This document shows positions 9,077 through 17,128 of a stretch of DNA of 64,000 nucleotides, one piece after another. This stretch comes from Bacillota bacterium (lineage in GTDB: Bacteria; Bacillota; Clostridia; Lachnospirales; Lachnospiraceae): contig JAEZMV010000028.1 in NCBI GenBank assembly GCA_023414875.1, forward strand, positions 496,001 through 560,000, read 5' to 3'. Made by a program: the position numbers and the translations under genes. The notes beneath the pieces were generated by a model. The model had not been told where the DNA came from. It saw only the letters and a list, made by a program, of their open reading frames with translations, and searched no databases. The number at the start of each line of letters is the position of its first letter. Position 1 is the stretch's first letter.

Positions 9077-9502
9077 ATGATCAGGCAGCTTTCTGTATTT
9101 GTACAAAATGAAATCGGTAGTCTGGCAGGGGTTACTACAGTTTTAAAGGACAACATGATAAACCTGAGAGCAATTGCATCCTTTGATACTCCGGAGTTTG
9201 CAATTTTAAGAATTGTTGTAGATCAGCCGGAAAAGGCAAAGGAGCTCTTATCAGTAAGTGGTTTTGCTGTAAAGATGTCAGAAGCAGTGGCAGTAGAGCT
9301 AGAGGATAAACCGGGTGTTCTAAATGATATGCTGCAAGTAATTGCAGATGCAAAATTGGGGATTAATTATATTTATTCCATAGTGTTAAGAAATAAAAAA
9401 GCTCCGCTGATGATTGTAAATACAGACGATTTACCTAAAACCGCGGCCGTTCTTAAGGAATTTGGCTATATTGTAGCAGAACAGGAGGATATGATGTCAT
9501 GA
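9077..9502 (+). CDS. Tandem ACT-domain protein upstream of PaaK
   Basis: A 141-residue protein made of two ACT domains and nothing else. The first starts with IRQLSVFVQNEIGSLAGVT and the second with VAVELEDKPGVLNDML near residue 74. ACT domains bind amino acids and act as allosteric sensors, so the likely role is to report aromatic amino acid level to the adjacent ligase. The stop overlaps the start of the next paaK by four bases (ATGA), which implies translational coupling and supports a functional pair. A related ACT protein follows that paaK. The ligand is unknown. Confidence 0.87.
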   Translation: MIRQLSVFVQNEIGSLAGVTTVLKDNMINLRAIASFDTPEFAILRIVVDQPEKAKELLSVSGFAVKMSEAVAVELEDKPGVLNDMLQVIADAKLGINYIYSIVLRNKKAPLMIVNTDDLPKTAAVLKEFGYIVAEQEDMMS

Positions 9503-10797
9503 TTTGGAATGAGACAAAGGAATGCATGAGCAGGGAAGATATTCATAAGCTGCAAAGTGCAAGACTAAAGAAAATGGTTAGCCACGTATATCATAATGTG
9601 GAATTTTATCGTAAGAAAATGCAGCAGATGGGCTTAGAACCCGGAGATATTAACAGCATTGATGACTTAAGCAAACTTCCCTTTACTACAAAAGAGGATT
9701 TACGAGATAATTATCCCTTTGGTCTTTTTGCAGTTCCTCAATCCGAGGTAGTACGTATTCATGCCTCCTCTGGTACCACCGGTAAAGCAACGGTTGTAGG
9801 ATATACCAGAAAGGATATTGATTTATGGCAGGAATGTGTTGCCAGAGTATTAGCTATGGCAGGCATTGGCCCCCATGATAAAATTCAAGTAGCCTATGGC
9901 TATGGTTTATTCACCGGTGGATTAGGTCTTCATTATGGTGCTGAGAATCTTGGAGCAACGGTTATTCCGATGTCAACCGGTAATACCCAAAAGTTGATAT
10001 CAATGATGCAGGATTTTGAGGCTACAGCAATTGCCTGTACACCATCATACTTATTACATATTGCAGAAACTCTTGAAGAATGTGGACAGATTAAGAATAT
10101 CAACCTGAAGGCAGCAATCTGCGGTGCTGAACCCTGGACTGAAAATATGCGTAAGGAGATCGAAGCAAAGCTTAACATTAAGGCATTTGATATTTATGGA
10201 CTGAGTGAAATATTAGGACCCGGTGTGGCTGCTGACTGTGAATATCATAAGGGACTTCATGTATATGAGGATCATTTTGTTCCTGAGATTATTAATCCGG
10301 ATACTCTTGAGACTTGTAAAGAGGGTGAGGTTGGTGAATTGGTATTCACTACAATTACAAAAGAGGCTTTGCCGCTCTTCCGTTATCGGACGAAGGATTT
10401 GACCAGTATTACTTATGACAAATGTGAATGCGGTAGAACACTGGCACGTATCGATCGCTTTAAGGGCCGTTCCGATGATATGTTAATCATACGCGGAGTA
10501 AATGTATTCCCTTCCCAGGTAGAAGCTGCTTTACTGGAGATCGGGGAAACAAGCCCTCATTACATGCTGATTGTTGATCGTATCAACAACCTTGATATTC
10601 TTGAGGTTCAGGTAGAAGTTGAAGAGCGTTTCTTTTCTGATGAGATCAGACAGCTGGAAGGCTTAACACAGAAAATCTCTCGAGTTCTTCAATCTGCACT
10701 CGGGTTATCCGTCAAGGTTAAGCTGGTGGAGCCAAAGACCATACAGAGAAGTGAAGGGAAAGCGAAACGAGTTATCGATAAGAGAAAGCTTATATAA
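9499..10797 (+). CDS. paaK: Phenylacetate--CoA ligase family protein (second copy)
   Basis: A 432-residue PaaK paralogue of the gene at 5289-6596, with the same blocks: HASSGTTGKATVVGYT near residue 84, IYGLSEILGPG, PLFRYRTKD and SDDMLIIRGVNVFPSQV. It makes an aryl-acetyl-CoA (or runs in reverse to give aryl acetate and ATP). The two copies differ clearly, for example in the region after TPSYLLHIAETL, so they are old duplicates rather than a fresh one. The ATG overlaps the ACT gene stop. The last 36 bases of the gene belong to a 68-bp unit that is repeated twice more downstream, so the 3' end has been copied. Confidence 0.92.
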   Translation: MIWNETKECMSREDIHKLQSARLKKMVSHVYHNVEFYRKKMQQMGLEPGDINSIDDLSKLPFTTKEDLRDNYPFGLFAVPQSEVVRIHASSGTTGKATVVGYTRKDIDLWQECVARVLAMAGIGPHDKIQVAYGYGLFTGGLGLHYGAENLGATVIPMSTGNTQKLISMMQDFEATAIACTPSYLLHIAETLEECGQIKNINLKAAICGAEPWTENMRKEIEAKLNIKAFDIYGLSEILGPGVAADCEYHKGLHVYEDHFVPEIINPDTLETCKEGEVGELVFTTITKEALPLFRYRTKDLTSITYDKCECGRTLARIDRFKGRSDDMLIIRGVNVFPSQVEAALLEIGETSPHYMLIVDRINNLDILEVQVEVEERFFSDEIRQLEGLTQKISRVLQSALGLSVKVKLVEPKTIQRSEGKAKRVIDKRKLI

Positions 10798-10933
10798 GAA
10801 GTAATATGATATAAAAGTGTTTCGCTTACGCGAAACGGGTTATCGACAAGAGAAAGCTTATATAAGAAGTAATATGATATAAAAGTGTTTCGCTTACGCG
10901 AAACGAGTTATCGACAAGAGAAAGCTTATATAA
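10762..10933 (+). repeat. 68-bp tandem repeat, 2.5 copies, starting inside paaK
   Basis: Units start at 10762, 10830 and 10898, exactly 68 bases apart, and are nearly identical. Each begins GCGAAACG and carries a copy of the last 36 bases of the second paaK (through its TATATAA end); the first two then add 32 bases of downstream sequence. At each internal junction GTTTCGC-TTAC-GCGAAAC forms a 7-bp hairpin (10819-10836 and 10887-10904). Sixty-eight is not a multiple of three, and the extra copies lie after the stop codon, so they are not translated. Confidence 0.93.
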
Positions 10934-11016
10934 AAAACAACAATATCAGTTGAAAAAGTGGTTGTTATTTTGTTACGATAGTCATAAGATTTAGTTAAGA
11001 TTAAAGGAGGGGGACT

Positions 11017-11463
11017 ATGGTTATTAAGCAATTATCAGTATTTATAGAGAATCGAGAAGGAAGACTGGAGCGAGTTACAGAGGCTTTACTGGAAAAGAAT
11101 ATTAATATAGCATCTTTTAGCCTGGCAGATACATCGGAATATGGAATGCTTCGAATGATTGTATCTGATCCGGAAGAAGGAAAAAAAGTACTGAAAGAGG
11201 AAGGTTTTTCTGCAATGCTTACGGATGTTATTGCGGTAAAAATTGCACAAAAGCCCGGAACGCTGCATGAGGTACTGAAAGCTCTCTTTGATGCAGGCCT
11301 CAGTGTTGAGTATATGTATACACTTGCAACTGCGGGTAAAGATACCTCGATCATTATGAAACTATCGGATTTAGAGGGTGCTTTAAAAGCCTTAGAAACC
11401 AGCGGATACGAGGTTTGTACCGCGAAAGAAGCGTATGAACTGAACAATGCTGTCGACAAATAA
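11017..11463 (+). CDS. Tandem ACT-domain protein downstream of PaaK
   Basis: A 148-residue double ACT-domain protein related to the one at 9077-9502. The first domain opens with VIKQLSVFIENREGRLERVT and the second with VIAVKIAQKPGTLHEVL around residue 71. It has no catalytic domain, and is expected to be an amino-acid-responsive regulator of the neighbouring ligase or oxidoreductase. AAAGGAGGGGG precedes the ATG. Unlike the first ACT gene it is separated from paaK by the 68-bp repeats, so its expression relative to paaK may be altered by them. Ligand and partner are inferred from context only. Confidence 0.87.
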   Translation: MVIKQLSVFIENREGRLERVTEALLEKNINIASFSLADTSEYGMLRMIVSDPEEGKKVLKEEGFSAMLTDVIAVKIAQKPGTLHEVLKALFDAGLSVEYMYTLATAGKDTSIIMKLSDLEGALKALETSGYEVCTAKEAYELNNAVDK

Positions 11464-11466
11464 TGT

Positions 11467-11495
11467 TTGACATGGCTACAAAAGAGTGATATCAT
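11467..11495 (+). promoter_or_regulatory. Sigma-A promoter of the cold-shock gene
   Basis: TTGACA (11467-11472) and TATCAT (11490-11495) are 17 bases apart. The leader that follows contains a hairpin, TTGTCGA with TCGACAA (about 11503-11521), before the GGAGG site. Confidence 0.65.
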
Positions 11496-11556
11496 AAAAT
11501 TGTTGTCGAAGGTATCGACAATTAAATATTATATTATTTTTTTGGAGGAATTTTTC

Positions 11557-11757
11557 ATGAACAAAGGTACAGTTAAGTGGTTCAACAATCAAAAAGGATT
11601 TGGATTTATCTCTGACGAGCAGGGCAACGATGTATTCGTACATTACAGTGGTCTTAATATGGACGGCTTCAAGTCTTTAGAAGAAGGTCAAGAAGTTCAG
11701 TTCGAAGTAGTTCAGGGAGCTAAGGGTCCTCAGGCAACTAACGTAACAAAATTATAA
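11557..11757 (+). CDS. cspA: Cold-shock domain protein
   Basis: A 66-residue single cold-shock domain, starting MNKGTVKWFNNQKGFGFI and containing the RNP-1 motif KGFGFI and RNP-2 motif VFVHYS. It binds single-stranded RNA or DNA and acts as an RNA chaperone in the cytoplasm. Length and sequence are standard. TTTGGAGGAA precedes the ATG. Its own promoter overlaps the end of the ACT gene's 3' region, the leader has a small hairpin, and a perfect terminator follows, so it is a single-gene unit. CspA-type genes are often controlled through leader structure, which is possible here. Confidence 0.96.
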   Translation: MNKGTVKWFNNQKGFGFISDEQGNDVFVHYSGLNMDGFKSLEEGQEVQFEVVQGAKGPQATNVTKL

Positions 11758-11860
11758 TCAATGTTGGGTTTACAGTGTACCTTTTTCTAAACTATAAATT
11801 TTGTTTTTAAGAAATAAGTTTATAAAGAATTAGTGTTATATTGTTTGAAACGATTGATTA

Positions 11861-11904
11861 AAGGTTATCCTTAAGGAGTACTCCTTAAGGATAACCTTTT
11901 TTTT
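11861..11904 (+). terminator. Strong intrinsic terminator after the cold-shock gene
   Basis: A perfect palindrome of 38 bases (AAGGTTATCC...GGATAACCTT, 11861-11898) is followed by a run of T. It lies between convergent genes. Confidence 0.9.
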
Positions 11905-11964
11905 AACAAGAAATTGAGTCCTAAGGAATAAAAAGCTTTCAGGGCAAGAAGGTTTGAAGAAATG

Positions 11965-12459
11965 TCATGATTTCATATGCTCATTAATCCGATTAAGTAT
12001 ATAGTAAATTGGTTTAAACAAAGCTAATGTGATGAAAAAGTTAGCAGTTCCATGTGAAATATCAAATGGAATACCGGCAATCCAATAGGCAAAACCCGAT
12101 GGAATACCGCCCGTAATAAAATACGGTATCGAACATAAAGCTCCAAAACCATAGCCGAAGAGGGCAGAAACGATAGCCCATAGAATAAGTGAATTCATCT
12201 TGTGTAACAGAAGCACAATAAGATAGAGTACGGTCCATACATATAGGTAATTAATCCACCAAAGTCCGAAGCCAAAAACAATCCCTTCGAGAAGAGTAAA
12301 TACATATATGATATAGATGGTTTTTCTGCCAAATACTAAAGTATATATAATGATAAGCAATGAAACCAGCTCTACATTTGGGATAAAGGCTAAAGCTACC
12401 TGGACACAGACTAAAATTGCACTCATCATTCCTACTATTACGATATCTTTTGTTTTCAT
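11965..12459 (-). CDS. ECF transporter S component, probably for cobalamin
   Basis: A 164-residue protein of six predicted membrane helices, the substrate-binding S component of an energy-coupling factor transporter. It starts MKTKDIVIVGMMSAILVCVQ, typical of this family, and carries GFGLWWINYLYVWT and GIPFDISHGTANF later on. No ATPase or T component is nearby, so it would use a shared ECF module. I begin at the ATG at 12459, which has GAAGGAAA upstream; longer in-frame starts do not. It follows the DUF4430 gene under a cobalamin riboswitch, and this context points to cobalamin or a corrinoid as substrate (inference). Confidence 0.82.
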   Translation of the reverse strand: MKTKDIVIVGMMSAILVCVQVALAFIPNVELVSLLIIIYTLVFGRKTIYIIYVFTLLEGIVFGFGLWWINYLYVWTVLYLIVLLLHKMNSLILWAIVSALFGYGFGALCSIPYFITGGIPSGFAYWIAGIPFDISHGTANFFITLALFKPIYYILNRINEHMKS

Positions 12460-12490
12460 CGACGTTTCCTTCTTCTGATTACGATCGGAA

Positions 12491-12892
12491 TTAATAAGTT
12501 TTAATCGATAGCTCATAATGATCCCCATCTGCAATTGGAGTTAGATCTACTCCGGTGAAGACTTCTTCCCCAGCTTTGGTGACACACCACCATTCATTTT
12601 TACTGCTGTCAATGACACGGCCATTTACCTCAGTGATAAATAATCCATATTCACTTTCGGTTCCTTTGATCAGCTCTTCTTCCTCTAATGCCTGGCTCAG
12701 ATACTCTGCATCTGTATGAAGAGTGAACTCCTTTGGTTTCTCCTCAGGAGTAATAACTTCAATTACGATCTTTTTTGCTCCTTTTTCTACCGATGGCTTA
12801 AAATAGAAATAGGAAAGTAGCATAATTACTACGACCACTAGCATGACCGCTATCGCAATTAATGATTGATACAGTTTTTTGTTGTTTCTCAT
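12491..12892 (-). CDS. DUF4430 (transcobalamin-like) membrane-anchored protein
   Basis: A 133-residue protein with one N-terminal membrane helix (about residues 8-30, rich in V, I and L) and an extracellular DUF4430 domain. The domain is recognisable from EYGLFITEVNGRVI and NEWWCVTKAGEEVFTGVDLTPIADGDHYEL. DUF4430 resembles the C-terminal domain of transcobalamin-type corrinoid carriers. The riboswitch upstream and the ECF S component downstream suggest that it captures a corrinoid at the cell surface. I start at the ATG at 12892, preceded by AAAGGAGAAAG; the upstream in-frame ATG falls inside the leader. The gene pair is a compact corrinoid-uptake unit. Confidence 0.82.
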   Translation of the reverse strand: MRNNKKLYQSLIAIAVMLVVVVIMLLSYFYFKPSVEKGAKKIVIEVITPEEKPKEFTLHTDAEYLSQALEEEELIKGTESEYGLFITEVNGRVIDSSKNEWWCVTKAGEEVFTGVDLTPIADGDHYELSIKTY

Positions 12893-12913
12893 TTCTTTCT
12901 CCTTTTTGTTGTA

Positions 12914-12950
12914 ATAAAAAAATCCTTTACCCACAAACAGGAAAAAGGAC
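12914..12950 (-). terminator. Riboswitch-controlled attenuator
   Basis: On the minus strand, CCTTTTTCC pairs with GGGTAAAGG and is followed by seven T, just before the DUF4430 ribosome site. Its position between aptamer and gene fits transcription attenuation. Confidence 0.65.
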
Positions 12951-13014
12951 AATAAAAGGACACTGCCAAGGCAGTTACTTTATTGTACCCTTGTCCAATT
13001 CCTCGTGGAGCGTT

Positions 13015-13272
13015 GGTACTTAGCATAAGCAGGTCTTCTGACTTATGGATCACTACTCACTTCGAATCTTCCCAGTCTGTAAACCAATACTAATGTTTAC
13101 ATAAAACCAGTGATTCAAAAGGATAATTCCTTTCGAAGTGAATTCCCCAATTACAGCGGCGAGACCGTACAGGCTTTTAACCTGTTTCCCTATTATGTTG
13201 AAGCTCTCATTTCTTATTACTATGTTATTAGTAATAAGACATATTAAGAGGTTCAACCACTCATACTAAATG
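13015..13272 (-). ncRNA. Cobalamin riboswitch
   Basis: Read on the minus strand, the region shows the ordered conserved blocks of the B12 aptamer: AATAGGGAA, then GCCTGTACGG and CCGCCGCTGTAAT, CACTGG, CTGGGAAG, and the B12-box AAGTCAGAAGACCTGC near 13030. Outer ends are approximate; a possible P1 pairing joins TTAGTATGA (near 13262) with TTATGCTAA (near 13024). An extra AT-rich hairpin lies between P1 and the core. It controls the DUF4430 and ECF genes through the attenuator downstream: cobalamin binding should reduce expression. Confidence 0.92.
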
Positions 13273-13480
13273 CATGATAGCCACCTTAGTATAACATTAC
13301 ATTATCAAAGTGTCAATGTAAGGTATCAATCATCAAAAACCATCAAATATCAAAATAATGCATAAATAGTTAAATTATGGTTTTTATATACATTAATAAT
13401 ATTACAATATTCATGACGGAAGAAATGATTTATCTGAAATGCTATAGTAAGTAACTAACTAACAAGCAATAATAAAGTAT

Positions 13481-13508
13481 TTGCTATTTTATAACAGTAT
13501 GTTATAAT
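13481..13508 (+). promoter_or_regulatory. Probable promoter of galM
   Basis: TTGCTA (13481-13486) and a perfect TATAAT (13503-13508) with a 16-base spacer, about 45 bases before the gene. The stretch 13273-13480 is AT-rich and shows nothing else I can interpret. Confidence 0.6.
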
Positions 13509-13555
13509 TATAAGCTAAGAGTGTTTATGAAAATATTTAAGGAGTAGAAACAAAC

Positions 13556-14614
13556 ATGAAGATAACACAGAAATCATTTGGAAAAACTGCACGCGGGGAA
13601 GAGGCTACCTTATATACGGTTACGAATAATAATGGTATGAAGGTTTCATTTACTGACTTCGGTGCACACATTGTTAGCATCATCGTTCCTGATGCACAAG
13701 GGAATGCAGTGGATGTTAATTTAGGATTTGAAACGCTTAAGGGCTATGAAGTAAATTCACCTGGTTTTGGTGCTTTTATTGGTAGACATGCTAACCGAAT
13801 CGGTGGAGCAAAATTTGAAATTAATGGTAAGACCTATGAATTAGAAAAGAATGATGGAAACAACAATCTTCATGGGGGTTCAAACGGATATAATAAATTA
13901 ATGTATGAAACAGAAATATATGAGGATGACGATATCGCCAGTGTTGAATTTTCAAGACTTAGCCCGCATATGGAGCAAGGTTTCCCTGGAAATTTGGATA
14001 TAACCATTACCTATAGCTTAACAGAAGCAAATGAGTTAGTAATTGAATATCTTGCAGTATCAGACAGAGATACTATCGTTAATCTAACAAACCATGCATA
14101 TTTTAATCTGGCCGGACACAATTCTGGATCAGTACTAGATCATAAGCTTTGGATTAAGGCAAATCAATTTACGTTAACTACTCCTGATTTGATTCCTACC
14201 GGTGAGCTGGCAGATGTAGCAGGAACTCCGATGGATTTTAGAAGCTTTAAGACGATTGGACAGGATATCAATGCTGATTATGAGCCTTTGAAGATGGCTG
14301 GAGGATATGATCATAATTATGTACTTGACATCAATGGAACCGAGGTAGAAAAGGTAGCAGAGCTTATTGATGAAAAGAGCGGCAGACGTATGGAGGTCTT
14401 CACGGATTTACCGGGTATGCAGTTATATACCGGGAACTTTCTGACTCCTACAAAGAACAACAAGGATAATGCAGAATACAATAAGCGATATGGTGTATGC
14501 TTTGAAACACAGTATTACCCTAACTCCTGCAACATCAGTACCTTCCCTTCATGTTTATTAAAGGCAGGTAAGGAATTCGACTCTGTAACAATTTATAAGT
14601 TTTCTAATAACTAA
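13556..14614 (+). CDS. galM: Aldose 1-epimerase
   Basis: A 352-residue mutarotase that interconverts alpha and beta anomers of galactose and other aldoses in the cytoplasm. Family motifs are visible: GRHANRIGGAKFEINGKTY (about residues 76-95), NNLHGGSNGYNK with the substrate-binding region, the catalytic-histidine block VNLTNHAYFNLAGH near residue 178, GYDHNYVLD, and the catalytic-glutamate region CFETQYYPNS near the C terminus. AAGGAGTAG precedes the ATG. It is a single-gene unit with its own promoter and a terminator shared with the convergent upp gene. Confidence 0.95.
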   Translation: MKITQKSFGKTARGEEATLYTVTNNNGMKVSFTDFGAHIVSIIVPDAQGNAVDVNLGFETLKGYEVNSPGFGAFIGRHANRIGGAKFEINGKTYELEKNDGNNNLHGGSNGYNKLMYETEIYEDDDIASVEFSRLSPHMEQGFPGNLDITITYSLTEANELVIEYLAVSDRDTIVNLTNHAYFNLAGHNSGSVLDHKLWIKANQFTLTTPDLIPTGELADVAGTPMDFRSFKTIGQDINADYEPLKMAGGYDHNYVLDINGTEVEKVAELIDEKSGRRMEVFTDLPGMQLYTGNFLTPTKNNKDNAEYNKRYGVCFETQYYPNSCNISTFPSCLLKAGKEFDSVTIYKFSNN

Positions 14615-14639
14615 TCAATTATTAAGAAATATAAATTTT

Positions 14640-14694
14640 GCCCCATATCTTATCTAAATTCCAGTCAGAATAAAGATAAAATGTGGGGCATTTT
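14640..14694 (+). terminator. Terminator between convergent galM and upp
   Basis: GCCCCATATCTTATCT (14640-14655) pairs with AGATAAAATGTGGGGC (14674-14689), followed by ATTTTG. It serves galM and, reading the other way, upp, though the T-runs are short. Confidence 0.7.
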
Positions 14695-14706
14695 GATGAC
14701 AATTAT

Positions 14707-15336
14707 TTATTTTGTACCGTAAATACGGTCGCCGGCATCGCCTAAACCAGGAAGGATATAGCCTTTCTCATTTAACCTTTCATCCATATTGCCAATATAG
14801 ATTTCTACATCGGGATGAGCCTTGGAAAGACGTTCAACCCCTTCGGGAGCAGCGATTAGGCAAAGAAAGTGAATTTTGGTAATGCCTCTCTTTTTTAAAA
14901 GATTGATTGCTGCTACTGCAGAACCACCGGTAGCTAGCATTGGATCAACAACAAAAATTTCTCTATCCGCCGCATCTGAAGGGAGTTTGCAGAAGTATTC
15001 TACAGGTTCTAAGGTTTCTTCGTTTCTATACAAACCAACATGTCCCACTTTTGCATTAGGAATTAGGTTTAAAATGCCGTCAGCCATATGAAGTCCAGCT
15101 CTTAAGATAGGAACAATACAAAGCTTTTTACCTGCAATTTCCTTTGCGACTGTTTTAACAAGTGGTGTTTCAATCTCTATATCTGCCAGTGGAAGCTTTC
15201 TGGTAGCTTCATAACATATTAACATTGCAACTTCTGATACAAGATCTCTAAACTCCTTTGTCGATGTAGCTTTGCGTCGCATTATACCTAACTTATGCTG
15301 AATTAATGGATGGTCCATGATAGTAACATTTGACAT
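14707..15336 (-). CDS. upp: Uracil phosphoribosyltransferase
   Basis: A 209-residue enzyme of pyrimidine salvage that makes UMP from uracil and PRPP. It opens with VTIMDHPLIQHKLGIMR, and has PILRAGLHMADG in the middle, the PRPP-binding loop VDPMLATGGSA near residue 131, and YILPGLGDAGDRIYGT at the C terminus, which binds uracil. Length and all family blocks are intact. CCAGGAGG (minus strand) lies just before the start. The upstream 300-base gap (15337-15634) contains a palindrome AATAAGAAG-AAG-CTTCTTATT near 15470-15490 and nothing else I recognise. Confidence 0.97.
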   Translation of the reverse strand: MSNVTIMDHPLIQHKLGIMRRKATSTKEFRDLVSEVAMLICYEATRKLPLADIEIETPLVKTVAKEIAGKKLCIVPILRAGLHMADGILNLIPNAKVGHVGLYRNEETLEPVEYFCKLPSDAADREIFVVDPMLATGGSAVAAINLLKKRGITKIHFLCLIAAPEGVERLSKAHPDVEIYIGNMDERLNEKGYILPGLGDAGDRIYGTK

Positions 15337-15634
15337 TATTCTACCTCCTGGGTTTTATTCTTAAATACCTAACGAACATTATATCAAATTTTTATGTCAG
15401 ATAAAAGGTTAAATTTAATTATTTTTGTGCTTTATACATTACCAAAGTATGACATATATTATTTGCGAATAATAAGAAGAAGCTTCTTATTTCAACATAG
15501 GAACCAAACAAGAGATATTATAAATACCATTATGCTGTTGATTTTAGTATAAATAAGAGTAAAATATGAAATGAGCAACAGTAATGATATATAAATTGTT
15601 AGATATGTATGTACATACATTGTCAGGAGCACAT

Positions 15635-16714
15635 ATGAAAAAAGAAAAAACTATAATAAATGCATTGGTTGTAGATGATAATGAGGTTAATACAATGATA
15701 TTAGCAAATATGCTCGAATTATTTCAAATTCATGCTGATCAAGCAGATAATGGAATGAAGGCAGTGCTTTTGTCACGTAAAATTGCATATGATATCATAT
15801 TTATTGACCATATTATGCCTGAGATGGATGGAGTACAAACCACTGCTGCAATTCGACATCTGGCAGAAAATCACTACCAGCCAGTTATCATTGCTTTAAC
15901 CTCCAATATAACAGAGCAAATAAGAATTAAATACGGAGCTGCCGGTGTAAACGATGTCTATGCAAAACCTTTGAGTTTGGTGGATTTAATATCGGTATTA
16001 AAAAAGTGGTGCCCAAGGGCTAATGTTGAAGGAATTACTATTCCAGATCAAAAACCTGAAAGTAATCAAAATAATGAATTGATTCTGTCCTTGATAGAAA
16101 GTATGGATGATATTGACTACAAAGTAGGATTAAGATATGCTTTGGGAAATCAGGCTCATTACATACACATACTGGAGGTGTCATTAAAGGATATACAATC
16201 ATGCTATAACATTATTATCAATAGTTATGAAAATAATTCGTTTGATCAGCTGAGAATTGCAGTACATAATTTGAAGAGTGTATTTTCTAATATTGGAGCG
16301 CTAGGTTTATCAGCGGAGGCCGCTTGTTTTGAAAAAATAATTATGAATGCAGAATTAAACAGCATTGAGATTAAGTATTCTGTTTTTGTAAAATATCTGG
16401 AAACCTTTCAGGATAAACTTAAGAATATACTGGAACAATATGAACTGTCGGTATTAAAAGAAAGTAATACAAATAAACAAGTTTATATTCCTATGACAAA
16501 GGAAGAATATGAACAAAGCCTTTTAAGCACCATATATTATATCAAGAGATTCGAATATGATTTAATCATGAAAGAGTTGGAAGAATTAATGCTTCGTGGT
16601 CGTCCTGAGTTAAAACAGGAGTATGAATTGGCATATGCTGATATAAAGGAATTTAAATATGAGAATGCTTTGGCTCGTATTTTGCTATTTTTGGGCAGAG
16701 GAGAAGCCCGGTAG
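15635..16714 (+). CDS. REC-HPt signalling protein (response regulator with histidine phosphotransfer domain)
   Basis: A 359-residue protein with an N-terminal receiver domain (acidic pair D14/D15, phosphoacceptor D58 in IDHIMPEMDG, K111) and a central histidine phosphotransfer domain with the phosphorylatable H211 in AVHNLKSVFSNIGALGLS. The last 90 residues form a helical, TPR-like region without a DNA-binding motif. It looks like an intermediate in a phosphorelay rather than a transcription factor. No kinase is adjacent. I place the start at the ATG at 15635, which has CAGGAG upstream; a longer in-frame ATG at 15584 lacks one. Partners are unknown. Confidence 0.82.
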   Translation: MKKEKTIINALVVDDNEVNTMILANMLELFQIHADQADNGMKAVLLSRKIAYDIIFIDHIMPEMDGVQTTAAIRHLAENHYQPVIIALTSNITEQIRIKYGAAGVNDVYAKPLSLVDLISVLKKWCPRANVEGITIPDQKPESNQNNELILSLIESMDDIDYKVGLRYALGNQAHYIHILEVSLKDIQSCYNIIINSYENNSFDQLRIAVHNLKSVFSNIGALGLSAEAACFEKIIMNAELNSIEIKYSVFVKYLETFQDKLKNILEQYELSVLKESNTNKQVYIPMTKEEYEQSLLSTIYYIKRFEYDLIMKELEELMLRGRPELKQEYELAYADIKEFKYENALARILLFLGRGEAR

Positions 16715-16746
16715 AGGGGGGAGGGTAGCTGCCGGGCTTATTTTAT
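16704..16746 (+). terminator. Terminator of the REC-HPt gene
   Basis: AAGCCCGG (16704-16711) pairs with CCGGGCTT (16732-16739), followed by ATTTTAT. The left arm overlaps the stop codon. Confidence 0.8.
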
Positions 16747-17128
16747 GAAAAAAATTATCTTATTAGCAATATGTAATTAATTTATCAAAAAATAACTTAT
16801 TAACTACTTTGAATTATAATAGACATATATGTTGATTGTATGGATATATTATGAACATTCTGTTAATATTTCTTCATAAACTCGATAAAAATCGAAAAAA
16901 AATGAAAATAGTATTTGAATTGCTTCGTTATATAAGATAGATTATTAAGGAAAGAGTAACAGCATTTGCAGAGGTTTATTTTGTGTCCTCAGCGAATAAT
17001 AGTATTATAGAATTAAGATATAAGTGTTCATTTCAATCATTAATGGAATGAAACCGGATTTTAATTTAAAATAAATTAGTTATTTTAAGGAAAGATACCT
17101 GATATCGTGATTGAGAGTAGGTGGTTAA
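16747..17128 (+). other. Intergenic stretch, 380 bases
   Basis: Very AT-rich. I see no coding frame, RNA gene or clear promoter here beyond a weak AGGTGG ribosome site at its end; an imperfect inverted repeat TTTCA...TGAAA occurs near 17029-17055. Confidence 0.5.

Noticed and set aside
5289..10797. Recent duplication of paaK
   Set aside because: The two ligases differ at many positions along their length; they are old paralogues. Only the 3' 68-bp unit is a recent copy.
10762..10933. CRISPR-like array
   Set aside because: The 68-bp units are contiguous with no unique spacers and extend from a coding region; they are a plain tandem duplication.
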